33,937 nt of DNA from assembly GCA_900319935.1 (NCBI GenBank), contig ONQJ01000004.1:1-33937 (forward strand). The letters are read 5' to 3'. Shown piece by piece: positions 1-7,540 of this stretch. This stretch comes from an uncultured Eubacteriales bacterium (GTDB taxonomy: Bacteria > Bacillota > Clostridia > Oscillospirales > Oscillospiraceae). The number at the start of each line of letters is the position of its first letter. Position 1 is the stretch's first letter. The position numbers and the translations under genes are program-made. The notes below the pieces were generated by a model. It did not search any database. It worked only from the letters and a program-made list of their open reading frames with translations, and was not told where the DNA came from.

Positions 1-303
1 GACCATGTCGATGAGCTCGAGCAGGACGCCGTTCGGGTCGTCGCTCGCGAAGAGCTTGCCCGTGTCGATCGTCAGGTCGTAGCATTCCTTGTTGCTGATC
101 AGGACGCGGCCGTAGCGGTCGAGGATGTCGCCGCGCGCGGCGGTGACGGTCTCTTCCTTGTGCTGCAGCTCGCTGCTGGCGGCGTAATACTTTTCGCCTT
201 CGATGATCGAAACGTTATAGAGAAAGATGAAGTAGATCACCAGCAGGATGACCAGCAGGACAGCCATGGTCAGGACGCGCTGCTTGGAGATGGTTTTGTT
301 CAT
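1..303 (-). CDS. mrdA: Penicillin-binding protein 2, N-terminal part (runs off left edge)
   Basis: This is the first 101 codons of a class B penicillin-binding protein, the transpeptidase that cross-links peptidoglycan during cell elongation. The visible protein starts MNKTISKQRVLTMAVLL, has one membrane anchor at about residues 9-29, and then carries the family signature AARGDILDRYGRVL at about residues 55-68, which opens the non-catalytic pedestal domain. The SxxK, SxN and KTG catalytic motifs lie outside the window, so activity cannot be judged. The gene starts 16 bases after mreD in the same direction, the normal place for the elongation PBP2. The product could be named MrdA or PbpA; the class B assignment rests on the RGxIxDRxG motif and the mreCD context. 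Confidence 0.88.
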   Translation of the reverse strand, partial: MNKTISKQRVLTMAVLLVILLVIYFIFLYNVSIIEGEKYYAASSELQHKEETVTAARGDILDRYGRVLISNKECYDLTIDTGKLFASDDPNGVLLELIDMV

Positions 304-319
304 AGACTGTTCCTTTCGG

Positions 320-844
320 TCATTCGATCCACCGGGCGGGCGGGAAGTAGACGAGCGCGGAGAAGGGCAGCGACCACAGCGTCTGCAGGATCGCGGTCCC
401 TATCGCGGAGAAGGAGCCGGCGCTCTTGAGGGCGATGATCGTCGTCTGCGTCAGCGCCGTGAGCACGAGCGCCGCAAGCGCGAGCAGCATAAAGCCGAGA
501 AAACGCCGGTTGACGAAAAACTGGGCGAGGATGCCCACGCAGAAGGCGATGAATGGGAAAAGCAGGGTGTAGGTGATCAGCGTGCCGGGCGTGAACATAT
601 CGGTGAAGATGCCCATCACCAGCGCGAAGACCACGCCGGGGATCGCGCCCTCGAACATGGCCACGGCGGTGACGGCGGCAGGCGGGATGAACGCGCAGAC
701 GCCTCCGGGGCGGATCTGTGTGAGCACCATGTCCTGCACGATCAGCACCACCAGCATGTAAACGCCGTACCACAGCACGCGCTTGAAACGCCGGGGCGTG
801 AGGAAATCCTTGAACAGGTCTTTTTTGATGAATCGTCCAAACAA
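320..844 (-). CDS. mreD: Rod shape-determining protein MreD
   Basis: This 174-residue integral membrane protein belongs to the elongasome that directs lateral wall synthesis together with MreC, MreB, RodA and PBP2. After a short basic cytoplasmic start it shows about five hydrophobic segments (roughly residues 25-45, 55-80, 88-112, 116-140 and 148-168), the size and topology expected of MreD. Sequence conservation in MreD is weak, so the call relies on length, membrane profile and its position between mreC and PBP2. One base separates it from the mreC stop codon, so the genes are almost certainly cotranscribed and translationally coupled. No mreB lies in this cluster. Confidence 0.85.
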   Translation of the reverse strand: MFGRFIKKDLFKDFLTPRRFKRVLWYGVYMLVVLIVQDMVLTQIRPGGVCAFIPPAAVTAVAMFEGAIPGVVFALVMGIFTDMFTPGTLITYTLLFPFIAFCVGILAQFFVNRRFLGFMLLALAALVLTALTQTTIIALKSAGSFSAIGTAILQTLWSLPFSALVYFPPARWIE

Positions 845-845
845 T

Positions 846-1688
846 TTATTCCACCACTTCGAAGTCCTTGATGACGAAAACCTGCACCAGCGAGTCGAAC
901 ACGACCTGCGGCTCGACCACGCCGTATTCGATCTGACCGCCGGCCTCGGTCTGCACGGCGGAGATCTTGCCGATGACCAGACCCTGCGGGAAGGCGCCGC
1001 CGTTGCCGGAGGTCAGCACTTCGTCGCCGACGTAGATATGCGCGCCGTCGGCCAGGAAGGTCAGCTTGGCCTGCTTGTTTTTCATGAACGAGTATTCGCC
1101 CATGACGATGCCGGAGGTGCCCGTGTCGCCGACGAAGGCGCCCACGCTCATATCCACGTCGATGAGCGTCGATACGGTCGCCCAGGTCTCGCCCAGCTCG
1201 GTCACCTGGCCGACCACGGCTCCGTATTCCGTCACGACCGGGTCGCCCAGCTCGATACCGGAGCTCGCGCCCTTGGAGATCGTGAAGCTGTGGGCCCAGT
1301 TCGACGAGGACCAGAGCACCACCTTGCAGGACTCGAAGACGTAGTCCGTGTGCTTCTCGCGCAGGTTGAGCAGGCGGCGCAGGCGAACGTTCTCCTCCGA
1401 GGCGGCGATGCCGTCGCGCGCGGACTGCTGCGCGTCGGCAAGCTGGCTGCGCAGCGATTCGTTCTCGGCGAGCAGGCTGTCGTATTTGTACAGATAGCCG
1501 TAGATCGTGTCGAACCAGTTGACCGCGGAGCTAACGACCTTCTGCACCGGGGAGATCAGAACGCCCGAGGCGTTGTGCAGGAGGCTGATCTGCCCGCCTC
1601 GCGCGGCGGAGGACAGCGCGATGATCAGCGCGACCGAAGCCACGATCACGCCGACGCGCACGCCGTATTTCTTGATGTATTCCTTCAA
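846..1688 (-). CDS. mreC: Rod shape-determining protein MreC (TTG start)
   Basis: MreC is the bitopic scaffold of the elongation machinery, linking MreD and PBP2 outside the membrane. The 280-residue product has a membrane span at about residues 12-30, a coiled-coil stretch at about 65-100 (KYDSLLAENESLRSQLADAQ) and the two beta-domain core typical of the family, including DPVVTEYGAVVGQVTE and LTSGNGGAFPQGLVIG. The start codon is TTG, not ATG: it overlaps the maf stop codon as TTGA (1685-1688), and AAGGAG lies about 10 bases upstream. There is no closer ATG that keeps the membrane anchor. The overlap implies translational coupling to maf, and the TTG start could set the low MreC dose. Confidence 0.93.
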   Translation of the reverse strand: MKEYIKKYGVRVGVIVASVALIIALSSAARGGQISLLHNASGVLISPVQKVVSSAVNWFDTIYGYLYKYDSLLAENESLRSQLADAQQSARDGIAASEENVRLRRLLNLREKHTDYVFESCKVVLWSSSNWAHSFTISKGASSGIELGDPVVTEYGAVVGQVTELGETWATVSTLIDVDMSVGAFVGDTGTSGIVMGEYSFMKNKQAKLTFLADGAHIYVGDEVLTSGNGGAFPQGLVIGKISAVQTEAGGQIEYGVVEPQVVFDSLVQVFVIKDFEVVE

Positions 1689-2257
1689 AGAAGTTCAACT
1701 CCTTGCTCTTTGAGCATTTCCCCCAGCAGACACAGGGGCAGGCCCATGACGTTGAAAAAGTCTCCGTCGATCCGTTCGACGAACAGCGCGCCTTTTCCCT
1801 GCGCGCCGTAAGCGCCGGCCTTGTCCATCGGCTCGCCGCTTCGGATATAGCGCTCGATCTCTCCCTCGGAGAGCGTTCGGAAGCTGACGGCGCTGCGGTC
1901 GGCACGGCAGAGCTCGACACCGTTTCGGATGACGCACACGCCGGTGTACACCTCGTGCGTGCATCCCGAGAGCGTGCGCAGCATTTCCGCCGCCTCGGCC
2001 GGGGAATGGGGCTTGCCGTAGACGCGCCCGCCGAAAACGACGATCGTGTCCGCGGCGACGATCACATCGTCCGCTTCCGCGTCCGCCGCGGCTTCGCGCG
2101 CCTTGGCGGCGGCGAGGGCCTTGACGAGCTCCGGCGGCGGAAGAGAGGGATCTGCCCGCTCCTCGCCTGCGGCGGGACGGACGACGAGCCCGGCCACGCC
2201 GAGCATCTCCATCAGCTCCCTCCTGCGCGGAGAGGCCGAGGCAAGAATAAAACGCAT
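1685..2257 (-). CDS. maf: Maf-like nucleotide pyrophosphatase
   Basis: Maf proteins hydrolyse non-canonical or modified nucleoside triphosphates (dTTP/UTP-type in the YhdE/BSU28050 branch) and are tied to septum formation and division arrest. The 190-residue product has the N-terminal signature ASASPRRRELMEMLG, the central VIVAADTIVVFGG stretch with the catalytic Asp, and the C-terminal MDKAGAYGAQGKGALFVE and DFFNVMGLPL motifs, so it is full length. A GGAGAAG ribosome site precedes ATG. It lies 24 bases after the U32 peptidase and overlaps mreC by four bases. In many Firmicutes radC and mreB sit between maf and mreC; both are absent here. Confidence 0.95.
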   Translation of the reverse strand: MRFILASASPRRRELMEMLGVAGLVVRPAAGEERADPSLPPPELVKALAAAKAREAAADAEADDVIVAADTIVVFGGRVYGKPHSPAEAAEMLRTLSGCTHEVYTGVCVIRNGVELCRADRSAVSFRTLSEGEIERYIRSGEPMDKAGAYGAQGKGALFVERIDGDFFNVMGLPLCLLGEMLKEQGVELL

Positions 2258-2281
2258 AGTACTTCTCCGGATGGGAAAGGA

Positions 2282-4369
2282 TCAGTCCACGCCGCGGTAG
2301 TAGAGCCCGCGCGTGAGGACGTTGGGACGGTAATCGCTCTGAGCGAGATAGGCCTTCGCGACCTCGACGCACTCGCGCGCGCTTTCGGTCGTGAAGAGCA
2401 GCCGCTCGCCCCAGAGACCGCAGACCTCGATGTCGCTCTGACGATCGGCGAGGTAGAGCTTGTGCGCGTTGTAGATCACGTTGCGGCAGCCGAATTCCTT
2501 CGCGACGTGGAAGACGTTGCCAGTGCGGTCGGCCATCTGAGCGGGGGCGGCGCAGGCGCAGCGGCCGGCGCTGTGGCGGATGACGCACTGGTCGGAGACC
2601 ATCAGCGGCAGACGGCCGTAGACGATCATTTCCAGATCGAGGCTCTTGCGCAGGTCGCGGATCTGGGCCAGCCGCAGCTCGAACGAGGCGGTGGCGGAGA
2701 GGAAGCCCGCGTCACACAGCACGTTGAGCGTGCGCGAGTTGAAGGCGTTGAGCCCGAAGTCGCCGCGGACAGACATGCCGGCGCGGCGGGCGAGACCGAT
2801 ATGGCCGAGGTTGCCGACGAGCGCCTCGTCCACGCCCTGTTCGGCGAGGAATTCGAGCGCGGCGAGCACGTCCTCGTTCTGATCGTCGGTGATGACGCGG
2901 GGCAGCACGGCGACGAGCTTCGTCCCGTTTTCGGCAAAGGTCCGCACGGGCGAGAAATCCCCGACGAGTCCCATGGCCGGGAAGTACAGATAGTCGGGCT
3001 TCAGCGCGCAGAGCTCGTCGCTCAGCTGCGAGGGCGTGCGCACCTGAAAGATCTTTTTCGGGATGCTCGGCGCGGCTTTCCTCTCGGGCAGCGGCGGCAG
3101 CGAGAGAGAGCTCCGCACGGGCGGCCTGGCGCGTTCCTCGGAGATCTGCGTGACCAGGCGGCGCCTGAGGTCGTTGATCTCGGAGGTGGGCATGAAGAGG
3201 AAAGGATCGACCTTCGCGCGGTTTTCCACGCAGTAGTACGGCGTCCCGCCCGTTTTGAACATCTGGTCGGTGATGAAGCTCTCCGTCAGGCCCTGGCGTT
3301 TGGCCGCCTCGGGCACGGGCCCGGAGGCGACGGCCTTGTGGCCTTCGTTGTCGAAGGCGATGGCCCGGATCGGCTGCCCCTTTTCGCAGAGCGTGTAGAA
3401 GTGCAGCGGCACGCGGCGCAGCTCGCCCTCGGAATAGTCCCTGCGGGCGGCGGTGAAGAGCTTTTCGCTCTCGCGGTCCTCGTTCTCGCCGCGCACGCCG
3501 AACATGTCCTTTTTATCGCCGTTGTAATAGCCCTGGGTGAAGCCGTCGCGCGAAAAGGCGCTCTCGAGCGTGTTCAGCTCGTCCTGCGTCGGCGCGCGGC
3601 GCTCGTGCAGGACCTTGGCGTAAACGCCCGTCACGAGGGCGGTGTATTCGGGACGCTTCATGCGGCCCTCGATCTTGAGACAGGCGACGCCCGCGTCCTC
3701 GAGCTCGGAGAGCTTTTCGACAAGGCAGTTGTCCTTGAGGGAAAGGGGATAGTCGTCCATCCGCCCGCCGAGGGAGTAGGCCATGCGGCAGGGCTGGGCG
3801 CACATGCCGCGGTTGCCGCTCCGGCGGCCGATCAGCGCGGACATGTAGCATTGCCCGCTGTGGCAGAAGCACAGCGCGCCGTGGACGAAGACCTCGGTCT
3901 CGATGGAGGCGTGAGAAGTGATATAGCGGATCTGATCGATCGAAAGCTCGCGCGCGAGCACGGCGCGCGTGAGCCCCAGCTCTGCCGCGGCCTCGACCCC
4001 GGCGAGATTGTGGATGCTCATCTGCGTGCTGGCGTGCAGGGGCATATCCGGCAGCGCGGCGCGCAGCGCGCGCACGAGACCGAGATCCTGCACGATCAGA
4101 CCGTCTGCGCCGAGAGAGGAGGCCAAGCGCGCCTGGGCGACGGCTTCTTCCGTTTCACGGTCGTCCACGAGCGTGTTGAGCGTGACATAGACCCGGCAGC
4201 CGCGGATACGGCAGTAGCGCACGGCCTTTTCGAACTCTTCTTCGGTAAAGTTTTTCGCTCCGCGGCGGGCGTTGAAATCGCCCAAGCCGAGGTAGACCGC
4301 GTCGGCGCCGTTCTGTACGGCGGCGATGACGGCTTCCGGCGAGCCGGCGGGGGAAAGCAGTTCTGTCAT
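2282..4369 (-). CDS. U32 family peptidase with DUF3656-type middle region
   Basis: The protein has 695 residues when started at the ATG at 4369, which has GAAGGAGA five bases upstream; an upstream in-frame ATG at 4426 lies on the promoter and would add 19 unlikely residues. The first half is a U32 TIM-barrel domain beginning TELLSPAGSPEAVIAAVQNGADAVYLG. It contains the PROSITE U32 signature (EVFVHGALCFCHSGQCYMS) followed by a further Cys pair in GMCAQPCRM, so four or more cysteines are available for a metal or Fe-S site. The second half matches the long Firmicute versions. Members include collagenase-annotated PrtC and the RNA-modifying proteins RlhA and TrhP; proteolysis is not established for most, and 23S rRNA or tRNA hydroxylation is a real alternative. 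It heads the maf-mreCD-PBP2 operon. Confidence 0.9.
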   Translation of the reverse strand: MTELLSPAGSPEAVIAAVQNGADAVYLGLGDFNARRGAKNFTEEEFEKAVRYCRIRGCRVYVTLNTLVDDRETEEAVAQARLASSLGADGLIVQDLGLVRALRAALPDMPLHASTQMSIHNLAGVEAAAELGLTRAVLARELSIDQIRYITSHASIETEVFVHGALCFCHSGQCYMSALIGRRSGNRGMCAQPCRMAYSLGGRMDDYPLSLKDNCLVEKLSELEDAGVACLKIEGRMKRPEYTALVTGVYAKVLHERRAPTQDELNTLESAFSRDGFTQGYYNGDKKDMFGVRGENEDRESEKLFTAARRDYSEGELRRVPLHFYTLCEKGQPIRAIAFDNEGHKAVASGPVPEAAKRQGLTESFITDQMFKTGGTPYYCVENRAKVDPFLFMPTSEINDLRRRLVTQISEERARPPVRSSLSLPPLPERKAAPSIPKKIFQVRTPSQLSDELCALKPDYLYFPAMGLVGDFSPVRTFAENGTKLVAVLPRVITDDQNEDVLAALEFLAEQGVDEALVGNLGHIGLARRAGMSVRGDFGLNAFNSRTLNVLCDAGFLSATASFELRLAQIRDLRKSLDLEMIVYGRLPLMVSDQCVIRHSAGRCACAAPAQMADRTGNVFHVAKEFGCRNVIYNAHKLYLADRQSDIEVCGLWGERLLFTTESARECVEVAKAYLAQSDYRPNVLTRGLYYRGVD

Positions 4370-4431
4370 GGCGTCTCCTTCGGGGCGGAAGATCCTCTCT
4401 TCCGCATCAAGTCCATAAAGATACAAAATAC

Positions 4432-4461
4432 ATTATACCACAAGTCCCCCTCTTGCGACAA
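4432..4461 (-). promoter_or_regulatory. Sigma-A promoter of the U32-maf-mreCD operon
   Basis: Reading the minus strand, TTGTCG (4456-4461) and a perfect TATAAT (4432-4437) are separated by 18 bases, about 60 bases before the U32 start. Its -35 box overlaps the -35 box of the opposing dnaD promoter. Confidence 0.7.
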
Positions 4462-4481
4462 GAACTAATTCATGCTATAAT
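4453..4481 (+). promoter_or_regulatory. Sigma-A promoter of the dnaD-dnaC operon
   Basis: TTGCGA (4453-4458) and a perfect TATAAT (4476-4481) are spaced 17 bases apart, 64 bases before the dnaD ATG. The -35 region is the near-palindrome CTTGCGACAAG shared with the divergent promoter. Confidence 0.75.
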
Positions 4482-4545
4482 GTGTAAACAAATTCTGACG
4501 CTTTCGCGTCCCTTTTTCGGGGCGCGGACACGGAGAGAAACAGCC

Positions 4546-5460
4546 ATGGCCGACGAGAAGAAAGAAAAGCTGATAACTGCCGAAACGGCGGACGCGCTGA
4601 TCGCCGCGCACGACGGCGATATGGCGCTCTATTGCCTTTACGCCGCGCGGCATCCCGGCGCGGACGACGAGACGGCCGCCGCCGTGCTCTGCCGCACGCG
4701 GGCCGAGATCGCCGCGGCGCGCGAAAAGCTCGGCCGCATCCTGCGCACAGAAAGCGCCGGCCCGAAGCGGGAGCCGCTCTACCCCGAGGACGAGCCCATA
4801 CAGTACGACAAGGAGGAGCTCGTCCGCACCGCGGCGCGGAAAAAGGAGTTCGGCGAGCTGTGCGCGGAGCTCTCGCGCATCCTCGGCACCATCCCCTCAC
4901 AGGCCTATCTGAACGTGCTGCTGGACGCTTACGACCACCTGGGCATGCCGCCGGAGGTCATCATGCAGCTGCTGCATTTCTGCGACGAGGAGGCGCGCCG
5001 CCGCTGGGGAACGGCCCGCCATCCCTCGGCCAGAGCCATCTCCGAAGAGGCTTACCGCTGGGCCAGAAACGAGATCATGTCGCTGGAGCTGGCGGAGGAG
5101 TACATAGCCCGCCGCGAGAAGCGGCGCACGGACCACGGCCGGATCGCGGAGCTGCTCGGCATCCGCGGCAGAGAGCTGTATAAAAGAGAAACGGAGTATA
5201 TCGACGCCTGGCTGGAGATGGGCTTTCCGGACGAGGCGATCGCGCTGGCGCTCGAGCGCACGGTGCTGAACACCGGCGCGCTCAAATGGCCGTATCTCAA
5301 CGGCATCCTGCGCAACTGGCACGCCGCCGGGCTGCACACGGCCGAGGAGATCGAACAGGCCGAGGGCCGCAGGCCGCAAAAGACCCGCACAGGCGGGAGA
5401 GGACACGGAGACCCGGTCGATCAGGGCGATCTGACGGGATTTATGGGAGACAAGGCATGA
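4546..5460 (+). CDS. DnaD-domain replication initiation protein
   Basis: The 304-residue product has two tandem DnaD C-terminal (DnaB_2) modules, at about residues 120-190 and 205-285. The second ends with the hallmark YLNGILRNW (YxxxIxxxW) motif used for DNA binding. DnaD proteins act with DnaA and a helicase loader to recruit the replicative helicase. The chosen start, MADEKKEK at 4546, is supported by GGAGA nine bases upstream and by the promoter at 4453-4481; an upstream in-frame ATG at 4453 falls inside that promoter and is rejected. The stop overlaps the next gene, a DnaC-like ATPase, as ATGA. The pair resembles both chromosomal and phage loader pairs, but nothing else here is phage-like. 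Confidence 0.88.
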   Translation: MADEKKEKLITAETADALIAAHDGDMALYCLYAARHPGADDETAAAVLCRTRAEIAAAREKLGRILRTESAGPKREPLYPEDEPIQYDKEELVRTAARKKEFGELCAELSRILGTIPSQAYLNVLLDAYDHLGMPPEVIMQLLHFCDEEARRRWGTARHPSARAISEEAYRWARNEIMSLELAEEYIARREKRRTDHGRIAELLGIRGRELYKRETEYIDAWLEMGFPDEAIALALERTVLNTGALKWPYLNGILRNWHAAGLHTAEEIEQAEGRRPQKTRTGGRGHGDPVDQGDLTGFMGDKA

Positions 5461-6428
5461 GCTACGACGGAAAACTGCTTGCCCGCGCGCGGGACGAGCT
5501 TGACCGGATCAGACAGGAGAACGCCGCGGAGAGAGTCCGGCGCACGGCCGAGGCCTATGAAAAAAAGCCGGAGCTGCGCCGCTGCGACGAAGCCATGCGC
5601 GCGCAGATGACCGAGCTCGTGCGTCTCACGCTCTCGGGCGAGACGGAGAAGATCGAAACGCTGCGAGAGGAAAACCTCGCCCTGCAGCGCCGCCGCGGCG
5701 AGCTGCTGCGCCAGCTCGGCCACGGAGAGGACTGGCTCGACGAGATCGTCTCCTGCGGGAAATGCCGCGACAGCGGCGTGTATCAGGGCGGCGTGTGCGA
5801 ATGCCTGAAAAGACTGTACAACGCCGAAGTGACGCGCGAGCTGGGCGTGCTGCTGCAGAACGGAGACGAGAGCTTCGAAAAGTTCGACCTCACGCTTTAC
5901 GACGACAAAGCGCTCCCGGGCGCCGGAATCGTGCCGCGCGAGACGATGAAAAAGGTGTTGTCCATCGCCGAGGACTTCGCCCGCCGCTTCCCCGACGGGA
6001 CGGACAGCCTGCTCTTCCAGGGCGGGACGGGCCTGGGCAAGACCTTCCTTTCCGCCTGCGTGGCCAGAGCGGTCGCGGAGAAGGGCTTTTCGGTGTGCTA
6101 CGACACGGCCTCGTCCGTGATCGGCAGCTTCGAGGCGCAGAAGTTTTCCCGCGACGAGGCCGCCGACGCGCGCGTAAAGCGGATGCTCTCCTGCGACCTG
6201 ATGATCCTGGACGACCTCGGCACCGAGATGCCCACGCCTATGGCGGAGAGCGCCCTGTACACGCTGATCAACACGCGTCTAACCGAGGGAAGAAAGACGA
6301 TCATCAGCACGAACCTCTCCTTCGGCGAGATGGAAAAGCGTTACAGCGGCCAGATCTGCTCGCGCATCCGCGGAGAGTACAGACTGCTGCCCTTCGTCGG
6401 CCGTGACATCCGCCAGATCAAACGCTGA
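5457..6428 (+). CDS. DnaC/DnaI-like helicase loader ATPase
   Basis: This 323-residue AAA+ ATPase probably loads the replicative helicase. The first 90 residues are charged and helical and should contact the helicase. They are followed by a four-cysteine zinc cluster (C100, C103, C114, C116: CGKC...CEC) as in DnaI-type loaders. The ATPase core has Walker A GGTGLGKT (189-196), Walker B DLMILDDLG (247-255) and a sensor-1 IISTN (282-286), and it ends with an arginine-finger-like SRIRGEY. The start overlaps the DnaD-domain gene stop as ATGA, so the two should be made in a fixed ratio. IstB-like transposition helpers share this fold, but no transposase is adjacent and the zinc cluster favours the replication role. 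Confidence 0.9.
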   Translation: MSYDGKLLARARDELDRIRQENAAERVRRTAEAYEKKPELRRCDEAMRAQMTELVRLTLSGETEKIETLREENLALQRRRGELLRQLGHGEDWLDEIVSCGKCRDSGVYQGGVCECLKRLYNAEVTRELGVLLQNGDESFEKFDLTLYDDKALPGAGIVPRETMKKVLSIAEDFARRFPDGTDSLLFQGGTGLGKTFLSACVARAVAEKGFSVCYDTASSVIGSFEAQKFSRDEAADARVKRMLSCDLMILDDLGTEMPTPMAESALYTLINTRLTEGRKTIISTNLSFGEMEKRYSGQICSRIRGEYRLLPFVGRDIRQIKR

Positions 6429-6456
6429 GACTTCCGTGAAAGGAGCGTCCTGAAAC

Positions 6457-7482
6457 ATGCAGCATGAGATCAAAAATGAGATCCCCCTGTTCGACGCAAA
6501 GGGGGATCTGACCGAGCCGGGCTATGCCAGAAAGCTGCTGCCCGTGTACAGACGCGCGGACATCCGCGCGGGGAAGCTGCGCATCAAGGAATGGGACTAT
6601 TATCTCATCAGCAACGGCCGCTATGCGCTGGCGCTGACGATCGCCGACAACGGCTACATGGGCATGGACTCGGTCTCGATCGTCGAGCTGGAGGAGAAAT
6701 GGGAGATCACGACCAGCCCGATGAGCCTGATGACGCTCGGAAAGGTCGGTCTGCCCGAGCATTCCGGCAAGGGCGTCAGCGAGCACGCGGGAAAGGGCCA
6801 TCATCTGAAGTTCGAGGTCCTCGGCGGCGGGCGGCGGCTCCTCACCGCGCACATGGACCGCTTCGGCGACAAGGGCGCGCTCGACGCGCGGATCGAGCTG
6901 TATGACGAGCCCGAAGAGAGCATGGTCATCGCCACGCCCTTCGACAAGCCGGGCCATTTCTATTTCAACCAGAAGATCAACTGCCAGCGCGCCGCGGGTT
7001 CTTTCAGCTACGGCGGGCGCAGCTGGGTCTTCGACGGCGCCGACAGCTTCGCCGTGCTCGACTGGGGCCGCGGCGTGTGGACCTATCACAACACCTGGTA
7101 CTGGGGCTCTGCCTCTTATCAGGTCGACGGCGTGCCCTTCGGCTGGAACATCGGCTACGGCTTCGGCGACACCTCCGCCGCGAGCGAGAACATGCTCTTT
7201 TACGACGGCAAAGCCCACAAGCTCTCGCAGGTGCGCTTCCACATCCCAGGCGACGAGAAGGATTTTCTTTCCCGGTGGAAATTCACGTCCGACGACGGCC
7301 GCTTCGAGATGGACTTCGTCCCGACCCTCGACCGCGCCTCCTGCACGGATCTCAAGCTCATCAAGTCCGACCAGCACCAGGTCTTCGGCAGATTTACCGG
7401 AAAGGCCGTGCTCGACGACGGCCGCGTGATCGAGGTCCGAGATTTCCCCGGCTTTGCCGAGAAAGTGGAAAACAAGTGGTGA
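6457..7482 (+). CDS. DUF2804 family protein
   Basis: This 341-residue soluble protein has no signal peptide or membrane segment. It resembles the DUF2804 family, whose function is unknown; the recognisable stretches are EWDYYLISNGRYALALTIAD near residue 45, the repeated Trp/Tyr-rich core WTYHNTWYWGSASYQVDGVP near 208-227, and GWNIGYGFGD directly after it. The rich aromatic beta-strand pattern suggests a lipocalin-like or carotenoid-hydratase (CrtC-like) double-barrel fold that binds a hydrophobic ligand, but that is an inference from the composition. It follows the helicase loader by 28 bases with AAGGAG 11 bases before ATG, so it may be read from the dnaD promoter, although no functional link is apparent. 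Confidence 0.75.
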   Translation: MQHEIKNEIPLFDAKGDLTEPGYARKLLPVYRRADIRAGKLRIKEWDYYLISNGRYALALTIADNGYMGMDSVSIVELEEKWEITTSPMSLMTLGKVGLPEHSGKGVSEHAGKGHHLKFEVLGGGRRLLTAHMDRFGDKGALDARIELYDEPEESMVIATPFDKPGHFYFNQKINCQRAAGSFSYGGRSWVFDGADSFAVLDWGRGVWTYHNTWYWGSASYQVDGVPFGWNIGYGFGDTSAASENMLFYDGKAHKLSQVRFHIPGDEKDFLSRWKFTSDDGRFEMDFVPTLDRASCTDLKLIKSDQHQVFGRFTGKAVLDDGRVIEVRDFPGFAEKVENKW

Positions 7483-7492
7483 ACACCGCAGC

Positions 7493-7530
7493 AAAAATGC
7501 GAGCGCCCCGACAGGGGCGCTCGCATTTTT
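7493..7530. terminator. Bidirectional terminator between DUF2804 and L,D-transpeptidase genes
   Basis: A perfect 17-bp inverted repeat (7493-7509 and 7514-7530) with loop GACA has a GC-rich core and A/T tails on both outer sides, so it can end transcription from both converging genes. Confidence 0.92.
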
Positions 7531-7540
7531 TGTTGCCGGA

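Noticed and set aside
1703..4468. Long plus-strand frame (921 codons) opposite the maf and U32 genes
   Set aside because: It covers two genes with clear family motifs on the other strand and crosses their intergenic gap; its composition is Arg/Glu/Ala/His-rich as in other shadow frames.
5457..6428. IstB-type transposition helper
   Set aside because: The zinc cluster, the DnaD partner and the absence of an IstA transposase point to a replication helicase loader.
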